Source of the DNA: Antedon mediterranea
Lineage: Eukaryota; Echinodermata; Crinoidea; Comatulida; Antedonidae
Length of the DNA stretch: 64,000 nt
Direction: 5' to 3'
Assembly: GCF_964355755.1 (NCBI RefSeq)
Contig: NC_092679.1
Location: forward strand, 22,880,432-22,944,431
Below, piece by piece: positions 56,638-64,000 of this stretch. The translations under genes were made by a program, and so were the position numbers. The notes beneath the pieces were generated by a model. It searched no databases and was not told the DNA's origin. It was given only the letters and a program-made list of their open reading frames with translations. Each line of letters starts with the position of its first letter. Position 1 is the first letter of the stretch.

Positions 56638-57616
56638 CAAACGCAGTAAAATATTCACAAACATTCCACCAATATTATCGGCCTACACATTCAATGTCCG
56701 TACATAAATAAATAAAATAAATAAGAAAATAAAACGTCTTCATATATTCACAAACATTCCACCAATCAACTTACGGCTATTCACAGTCTATTGGCCTACA
56801 TAGTTAATGTCCGTACCTTTGAAACGAACGCGGCCAATGCGCACACATTATAATGACCGCCTAATACGGATTGGACCCCATTGGAAATAAGTTTACTTTT
56901 TATTTGTCGATATAATGGGTTATCCTAGTATTCCTTTTTAATATGTACATTGTATATTTTTACTATTTTTATAAATATCGAATAAAATCAATGAAATCAA
57001 TCATTTGGCTAGTCATTGTACACAATGAGTGCATAAAAAACATAATATAATCTGGTGGGTTAACATTTAATAAAACCAGACCAATTAATATGACGGAACA
57101 CATTTACAAAATGAATGTATCATATTACAAATACCGTTTACAATCGAATATAAAGATTAAAGTTAAAGTATTTTTTAAATCCTTCTGATGAAGGTTCAGA
57201 AAAAACCAGATCTTATAATAGGCCTATCTATTATTGTGGCAATATTACGACCTGGTCTTGTTAGTAGGCCGTGATGTAAAGTGGATTGTCTCGGGTTTGT
57301 ATAAAATATATTTGTATATATAAGAGGCAAACATGAACACCATCAATCTATTCACTTTTTTTTTATTACCGAAAGGAAAATTAGAAAGCATATTTTATAA
57401 TTCTTTTATAGTACCATATTGAAATCAGTATAGTGTTTGTAGTACTAAACGTTTATACATGTAGTATGATAATACTATATCCATCCTTAATAAATAAAAT
57501 GGGGGTGACCTTAAAAAAACTAAATAATAGTAATATATATTATATTTAGATACCATCATGTTTTGATCTATGATCGGATTAGACAGCGAAAAATTAAATA
57601 GTTTATCCAATCACAC

Positions 57617-57874
57617 TTAGGGATCATGTCAGAATTATTCTACTGCAGTAACTACATTTTGTTTACTGCAGTAACGCATGATTTTAGTTTGTTTCAACGT
57701 AGAAGTCGGTTTATGTCGAGAAAGTCAACAATTTTAAGGTAACATTTTTTAGTTTTTTTAAAACAATGTGTATGATTAACCTAACAAACTAATGAATTTC
57801 ATAAGCAGTTTAAAAACTAAACAAATTGTATTTACTGCAGTATCTGCAGTAAAATAATTTTGACATGATCCCTT
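57617..57874. mobile_element. MITE, AGGGATCATG family, copy 3
   Basis: The best-kept copy: AGGGATCATGTCAGAATTAT at the left and AATTTTGACATGATCCCT at the right, with ACTGCAGTAAC and its reverse complement next to the ends. Intergenic. Confidence 0.85.
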
Positions 57875-60181
57875 TACTCTGCACTACATTTTTTCTATAC
57901 AATGATAAATTACAGAAGAAATGAATAAACAATAAAAATCAAGGTAATTATTATTTAAATCTATAACTGTATGATAACTATACAATAATTTTATATAATT
58001 TATCTAATTAATTAGCATTTTGCACATTTTTTACAATAACATAACATGGTTTTCCTGTAATTTTATATAGCGTTTTTATACAGCATGTTTTAAACCACTG
58101 TGAATTTTTCTTAAACATAATTTTCACTTGTACTTGACAGAATAAAGAATATTTACAACAAATACAATCAAGAAACTTTTATACTTTTTTAAGCCAACAG
58201 ACATAACTGAGTGGCCGTTTTCTCCAATCACACTTTTTCTCTAAGTAAACCCCACTTAAGGAACATCTAAGTATTTATTAATTGACTTAAGTGAAATACT
58301 TAATATTAAAGAAAAATATACCACTTTAATTTGACTGGTTAATGTGATCACTGTGGTTGTATACACTGTTCACACTTTGGCTAAGGAAAACAAACAATTT
58401 ATAAATTCTTCATCCTTAAGTAGATACTGACTTAAGTGAAATATTTAGTATTTACAGGACCAGTGATTGATGAATACAATCACTGGTTCTTAGTATTATT
58501 AATCTGAGTTCCAAGCCAAACATTAACCAGATTTTATTACATTTTTAGTTAAGTAGCTAATTATTTTTAGTTAAGAATGACTGTAAAGTTTCTACTGTTT
58601 TTCAAACATAACTCTTCCTTTTTTCATATTGTTAAATAATTAAATAAATTTAATAAAAATATAATTATAAAAGTTTCTAACAATTAAAATTTGGCACGCA
58701 AACAAATGATCTGTTAGAACCTCTCAAAATAATAGTACATGGTTAATAAATATAAATATATAAAGTATGTACTACTACTCATATCACATACAAAGCTTTT
58801 ACGGTTTCATTATACTTTCATTCAATCTTACTATAGTAGGCTTACCTATTTTTAATTCAGGGTCAAGAAAGACAATTAAAAATAGAAAGACATTAACAAC
58901 CAAAAAAATGAAATTGCTGGATTACAATATACTGTAATGGTATTTCCTCTTGTCAAGAGTCCGAGTATTAACTAATTATTTGAAAGAAAGACAATTGAGA
59001 AAGAAGTTATTCACGAAAGACAAGATTTGATAAAAGAAAGACATGATAAAAAAAGAAAAAATGGTGTAAACACAACAACGCGTCACCCGAATTTAATAGT
59101 GTTGCCTGTAAAAGTAAAATATATTAAACCCTTTTTTCGTTTCACAGCAAAAATTAAAAAGAGAACTCCGAACGGAGGAGTCCTATTGTAACTTTAAATT
59201 GTGACCTACTCAGTACAACAATAGACCCTGTATTTTGAAATAAATTTAAAAAAAAAAAACTATTTTCGTTTCTTTTACAGTACTTCATCATGTTATAAAA
59301 TATAATACAAATATGTGACAATCGTATTAAAATATATTGAAACTTGTACAATGTTTTGTTCGTATAGGCTACAGTTTTGAATATGTTGACAACTGGACGA
59401 GAGTAAAAAAAATGTAGCTTAACTTTCTTAGCTTTGTATAATTATAATAAAAAAAAGCACCATATGTTTCAAATCAATATCTTAATATTTACATGGTTGC
59501 ATTGAAAAATGATTAATTCACAGAAAAAACATACACACGTTTCGGAAGTTGGGTTGTTTTATAGGATTCGTACTCAGAATCATAGATCGGCAGGATCATA
59601 AGTTTCAATCCATGACCACATAAGCTGTCTTTCCAAACATGTGCAACATTGCAGTGATGCCTACGAAAAAAATCCATTCTCTAAATTATGACTAATTTCT
59701 GTGAACAAACATAACACAATGACTAACACCTTAACACCTCATTTACTGTACAACCAATCTACAGTATATAAAACAATTTACCAGTAATGGTAACATTAAC
59801 AAATATGTATTTATTTCAGTTGTCATGACGCTGTCCCTTTAATGTTAAAGTTGTCCTGAGGTTATCAACATGTTCATTTTGCCACAGTTAAAGGGACTGT
59901 CACATATTTTTAATATCAAATACATCAAAATTCTGAATATGCAGCAGACATCACATGTGTTTTTAAATCACATGATTTTACCATCAAAATTATTCTGATT
60001 GCCAATTGGAGGATCTTCTCAGGATGTTTCTATTCCCATTGGATGTCTGGAAATCTACATTCGGCGGGCTCATAAAAACATGGATAAAAACATACAAGAC
60101 GATGAATTTAACAAGTCTTGTTGTTTTATCTGTTTTTGTTTTCTTTAAATATAAGTTCTTTAAAAGTTTTTATTTGTCCAA

Positions 60182-60271
60182 CTACTGATGTAAATGAAAA
60201 TCTTCAACAGAATCTGCATCATTTTTCGCTTCTTTATATAAGTTGTTATGATAATTTACTTTTTTTGGAGA
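60182..60271 (-). CDS. SEA gene, last coding exon
   Basis: Acceptor GTTTTTCAG, phase 0, 29 codons and TAG. Encodes SPKKVNYHNNLYKEAKND, then ADSVEDFHLHQ. An AATAAA on the minus strand lies at 60174-60169, only a few bases past the stop, so the real 3' end is probably further down. Confidence 0.8.
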   Translation of the reverse strand, partial: SPKKVNYHNNLYKEAKNDADSVEDFHLHQ

Positions 60272-63200
60272 CTGAAAAACAAAACCAAAATTATAATTAA
60301 CACAACGTCCTACTTTTCTTTATCACTGTATAGTATAATTATCAACAAGATATTTTGGGAGTTTGTTCTGGTTGTCTTCAGTCTTTCGTTGGTATAAAAA
60401 CAATGGGGAACAGGAATATGAACATTCAATACAAGAACTTAAGACTTACTGCTGTTTGTGTGTTATTTGGAGTTGGGGCTTCTGGTTCAAAAACACCTAA
60501 ATTTGTTGATTCTGACCTCTGTCGATGCACCTAGAAAAAAAAAAGGTCAATTCTTAAGTTTTGATTGATATATTATTACGTAATCAAAGAAACATATTGA
60601 AGTTCCAAATAAATACAGTCAACTCTCTTATACGGGATGCCCTGAAAAATGGAAAACTCTACTAAACCCACATTTTTCTTGAGGTCCTAAAATGTTTTTA
60701 AACACATTTGGAACACCAGAAATTATGGAAGAGCCAACCCAAGGACGATTTGCATACTATTAAAGTCTAACACTGATCAAAATACATCTACTGTATTTAT
60801 AGAAAATATTTTCAAAACAAATTGATATTAATTAACTTACTAATATTACAACTGAACCAATGAAGACAGCAAAGACTAATGACACACCAACAACGATAGA
60901 CACAATGATTACAGTTTCCATGGTGATATAACTACTGCTTGGTTCTGCTGTACTTTCTGTATTATTGGAAGCCTTGGTTACCTTGGCACTATTTTCAACA
61001 ATATTCATTATAATTCCATCAAACATGAAAGAATAACTTGAAGACTCAAACTGTAATGAGAAAATATGATTATTTATGTTTGATTTTGTCTGAACAGTCT
61101 TTTAATAAAAATTGCAAATTAACTTAATTAAAAGGGGATCTGTCTACTATTCTATATTGTATGGAGCAAATAAAAATACATTGACGGACAAAACAGATTT
61201 TCATAAAATTTATAATAATTAACAAAATATGACAACATTTATACTGTAAGTCTTGAGAAGTTAAACCCCACCACCCCAAAACGTATTGCATGCTTGCTTA
61301 CCTGTGACATCATAGTGTCCGCAACATCCTCAATATTCAAAGATGAGTGAGCATCAGACACCAAGCTAAACTCTACCTGAATATTACCCTTAGAATCAGA
61401 AATCTAAAAAGATAAAATTATGAATATAAAATTATGAATAAATAAAATTAATGAAAACCAGTTATAGTAATTGATCAAATGTTCACCTCAGATTGGGCTG
61501 ATATATTATTGTTTTCAACAATTTAATTCAATTCAATTTGTAATTCAATTTCAATTTATTTTCCACATACTACTACAACCTAGTACATGGAGGATGAATA
61601 TTTTAAGATCTGTGCGAAGCATAGATCTTTAAGCTTACAAGCAACCTTAGACAATAATAATATTTACTTATATGTAAGCAGCACACCACACTCGTGTAAT
61701 AGTAGGGAGATAATAATTACGCACAAGGACAGAAATATAATAAAATATAATTGACCGATATTTGCTGTATTTACTCTCGAAAAACATGACAATAACATTA
61801 AAATTTGAGTTTAAATTCATCAAAATTATATAATGTCTTAATGCTTGCCTATTGATTAATGTTCTGTTTACCTCCCTCCCAAAGTTGAAAATAATGTGTT
61901 CTATTATTAGGCATAATAGTTGATACAATGTGCGACTTACTATAAAATTTGTTATCATTGATTCTGCTATTGAAAACACAGTGGATAGATCTTCCGTTAA
62001 GGACCTTGAAAAAGAGAACAAACATTATTTAATGAAACATTTTGTGTAAATAATTATACCATGTAAATGTATACCTCCATTATCATAGGCAGTACTACTC
62101 AGGCAAGTCTCTTCCTGGTGCATTACAATAATCCAACACTGCCCTCTGCGATACATTTTGGTTTATAAATTAAAAATGACAAAATTAGATATTGTTTACA
62201 AATACTTTTAATTATGGTAGAACCCTTATTCAATGGATACCTCTATTAAGGGGACACTTTCTTATAAAATGAACAAGGGGAAATGTATGTTTCACACTAC
62301 ACCCAACCTCTAAACAAAGGAAACTGTCGCGTCCTAAATGTGTCATTTTCATAGGATACAGACGTATTTTATTCAAATATTGTAAATTGTATAAAAGAAT
62401 TTACCTTTCAAATTCAGGAACTCTATTTTCTATCAATGTAAACCTTTGGTTGAAGTTAAATCCAATGTGAATTTGTCTGTAAAATAAAGTAAAGTAGATT
62501 AGATTTGTAAACATTTTGTTTAATTTCATACGCATCAAATAGCAAGTGCAAACTCATTAATTACAGGATGGATAAACTAATTAAAATGTATCTTGCTTAT
62601 AAACTAAATCTCATTTGAGGATTAGGGAGTGGAGCTGAAAGAGTAGTGAGTTACAACCCTGGGATTGAAATTAACCAAAATGCTACAGCTCCATATACTG
62701 TAGATAGTTTCATTTCTTGGTCAGTTGTGAACTATCACTATTTCAATTGACTATTTTTGTTTTTGAAACATCCATAGGTACATACCCGCAATATTTTTTT
62801 GTGCAAAGCCAAAGACCATTTCTACACCAACTGAAAGGTAAAAATATTAAATAATAGCATTAGGCCTGTGGACTATATAAAACAAGGCCAACAGCCATTA
62901 AGTCGCGTGCTACAATGCATAGTGATACCGGACCGACAGACAGACCGACAGACCGACAGACAGAGAGACCGACCGACCGACATAGTGAACTATACTGACC
63001 GAAATTACTGAACATGTTTAAAAATGTTGAAATGTTTAAAAACATTTATTTTTTTTTAATTTACACGTGCGTAGCCTGTCACTTTCGACGTGCTCGTATA
63101 ACGTAATTTCGAGTTGAAAAGTAAGTCAAAAAACGGAAATCGGGCAAAAAGAGTGCACAATAACATTTAACGCGCAGTGCACGCGCAAAAATAAGCGCAC

Positions 63201-63978
63201 TCATGGCAATTTTGTAAACGCTTAAAATTGTCTGAAATGTACTCTTATTTCATCGAAAATAAATTTTGAAAATGTTAAGTACGTAATTGTATTGCCATAT
63301 GATGATTTATGCCCTGAAATTTATGAGTACCAAATTTTATTTAATTGTGATTCATGGTTGTGAAGATATGATTACAAACGTGATTTCGTTAAATCGTGCG
63401 TAGACCGCGTAATTTTTTATTGCGCACCGTGAAAACATAACCACATTGATTCCTGGCCATAAGGAATATACTGTGAAAAATTGACCTAGCTAGATTAAAC
63501 TGATATCAAGATAAGGTCAGAAAGCGATAAAACGCATAGTGATACCGGACCGACAGACAGACAGACAGACCGACAGACAGACAGACCGACCGACCGGCAT
63601 AGTGAACTATAGAGTCGCTTCAACGCGACTAAAAACATTAGTGTACAAACTTAAATACTGTATTTATTCGAATAAACTTCAGTTTTGAATAAACACCCAT
63701 TAATTATTATTATTCAAATAAATGTACGGTAGGGAAGGCCAGGCTGCCAAAACAGAGAAGTTAATAAGTTGCACTATCCCTCCAATGTATTTTTGTTTTT
63801 ATAAAATGAATGATGCTATATTTCTTTTGTTATTCTATAAATGTTTAACTCATGAATATTCAGTTTTCCATAATTTAATTAGTTTTCTCAAATTAAATAG
63901 GTTTGTCATACCAATAATTGCAATCATTGATTCTCACTTCTTCTGTTGAGTAGGTTTCACCGTTGAAGATGCACTGAA
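60182..63978 (-). CDS. Type I membrane protein with VWC-like and SEA domains (3' part of gene)
   Basis: The gene enters from the right edge, and eight phase-consistent exons are visible: 63978-63912, 62830-62786, 62476-62405, 62004-61941, 61403-61302, 61050-60841, 60530-60450, 60271-60182 (stop TAG). In order they encode a cysteine module (C-IFNGETY...C-N-Y-C-W-C-x2-G-x3-C-T-x3-C), a SEA domain of roughly 110 residues (IHIGFNFNQRFTLIENR to SYSFMFDGIIMNIV), a short Ser/Thr-rich stem with an NNT glycosylation site, a transmembrane helix (VIIVSIVVGVSLVFAVFIGS) and a cytoplasmic tail of about 60 residues ending DFHLHQ. SEA domains are extracellular, membrane-proximal modules of mucin-like and adhesion proteins. 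The N-terminal part, and so the family name, lies outside the window. Confidence 0.82.
60450..60530 (-). CDS. SEA gene, cytoplasmic tail part 1
   Basis: Acceptor TTTTTTTTTTCTAG and donor GCA|GTAAGT, phase 0, 27 codons. Encodes VHRQRSESTNLGVFEPEA, then PTPNNTQTA. The basic residues just after the membrane fit a stop-transfer signal on the cytoplasmic side. Confidence 0.8.
60841..61050 (-). CDS. SEA gene, end of SEA domain, stem and transmembrane helix
   Basis: Acceptor CTCATTACAG and donor ATTA|GTAAGT, phase 0, 70 codons. Encodes FESSSYSFMFDGIIMNIV, a polar stem with the N-glycosylation sequon NNT, then a hydrophobic span of about 25 residues (METVIIVSIVVGVSLVFAVF). Confidence 0.85.
61302..61403 (-). 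CDS. SEA gene, SEA strand with would-be cleavage site
   Basis: Acceptor ATCTTTTTAG and donor CAG|GTAAGC, phase 0 on both sides, 34 codons. Encodes ISDSKGNIQVEFSLVSDA, then HSSLNIEDVADTMMSQ. GNIQV sits where cleaving SEA domains have G-SVVV, with Asn replacing the catalytic Ser. Confidence 0.82.
61941..62004 (-). CDS. SEA gene, SEA helix
   Basis: Acceptor TTTTTCAAG and donor ATA|GTAAGT, phase 2 in and 0 out. Encodes RSLTEDLSTVFSIAESMIT and NFI. Confidence 0.8.
62405..62476 (-). CDS. SEA gene, start of SEA domain
   Basis: Acceptor TTTATTTTACAG and donor GAAAG|GTAAAT, phase 2 on both sides. Encodes QIHIGFNFNQRFTLIENR and VPEFE. It forms the first strand and helix of the SEA fold. Confidence 0.8.
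62786..62830 (-). CDS. SEA gene, 45-nt exon, second half of VWC-like module
   Basis: Acceptor TTACCTTTCAG and donor GCGG|GTATGT, phase 2 on both sides. Encodes WCRNGLWLCTKKYCG. The cysteine spacing continues the module begun in the exon upstream. At 45 nt it is easily missed by gene finders. Confidence 0.75.
62876..63000 (-). repeat. GGTC-microsatellite repeat family, copy 2
   Basis: Inverse orientation of copy 1 with the same GGCCAACAGCCAT, GCATAGTGATACCGG and CATAGTGAACTATA borders. It lies in the intron that splits the VWC-like module of the SEA gene. Confidence 0.8.
63527..63630 (-). repeat. GGTC-microsatellite repeat family, copy 3
   Basis: Same borders (GCATAGTGATACCGG, CATAGTGAACTATAG) and core as copy 2, same orientation, about 650 bp away. 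AGTCGCTTCAACGCGACT next to it is an inverted repeat. Confidence 0.8.
63912..63978 (-). CDS. SEA gene, exon encoding first half of VWC-like module
   Basis: Acceptor ATTTCACAG and donor ATTG|GTATGA; phase 1 in and 2 out. Encodes QCIFNGETYSTEEVRI, then NDCNYC, with the last Cys codon split across the intron. The frame joins the next exon exactly. It is the leftmost residue block visible for this gene. Confidence 0.75.
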
Positions 63979-64000
63979 CTGTGAAATATTACATATAGAT

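Larger units (their letters stand above)
53346..60181. other. Intergenic region between TOGARAM1 and the SEA gene
   Basis: No coding exon is supported. It holds the tRNA-like sequences at 55.2-55.9 kb, the doubled-arm MITE at 56.3-56.6 kb and the AGGGATCATG MITE at 57.6-57.9 kb. Near 59828-59918 CTGTCCCTTTAA and TTAAAGGGACTGTCA form a small inverted-repeat element. Confidence 0.6.

Noticed and set aside
63722-63949. 75-codon plus-strand frame at the right edge
   Set aside because: Overlaps the supported minus-strand VWC-like exon and has no domain of its own.

Overview
The window is eukaryotic nuclear DNA from an animal. It is strongly AT-rich, has compact exons in long introns with standard GT-AG borders, and is full of small inverted-repeat DNA elements, tRNA-derived SINEs, minisatellites and one dead LINE. 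A marine invertebrate, perhaps an echinoderm or another deuterostome, would fit this repeat-rich style, but the species cannot be fixed from the sequence alone.

Two protein-coding genes can be supported, both on the minus strand. The first fills 12.0-53.1 kb. I rebuilt it as 20 coding exons whose splice phases all agree, giving 1,841 residues. It is an orthologue of TOGARAM1 (crescerin / FAM179B), a four-TOG-domain protein that regulates microtubules in cilia. TOG1 and TOG2 lie in one large first exon, a poorly conserved linker with a long charged helix is spread over exons 2-11, and TOG3 and TOG4 occupy exons 12-20. The second gene enters from the right edge and ends at 60,182. The last eight exons seen encode a VWC-like cysteine module, a SEA domain, one transmembrane helix and a short cytoplasmic tail.

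Layout from left to right: 1-12.0 kb has no recognisable gene and holds MITEs, a tRNA-derived SINE and a 130-150 bp tandem repeat. From 12.0 to 53.1 kb is TOGARAM1. Its intron 19 carries a 21-bp minisatellite inside a transposon end, a Harbinger-like element and a perfect 23-bp-arm palindrome. Intron 13 carries a second, inverted copy of the SINE. Intron 9 is mostly one MITE. Intron 4 holds a CR1/L2-type LINE that is itself split by a 1.8-kb DNA transposon. Intron 1 holds a 31-copy, 25-bp minisatellite. From 53.1 to 60.2 kb is intergenic sequence with the TOGARAM1 promoter region, several tRNA-like sequences and two MITE families. From 60.2 kb to the end is the SEA-domain gene.

Nothing links the two genes functionally beyond proximity. 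The strongest original observations are the complete exon model, the exactly resolved nested transposon insertion with its TA duplication, the minisatellite that grew from a transposon end, and the undescribed VWC-SEA membrane protein, whose SEA cleavage site appears to have Asn in place of Ser.
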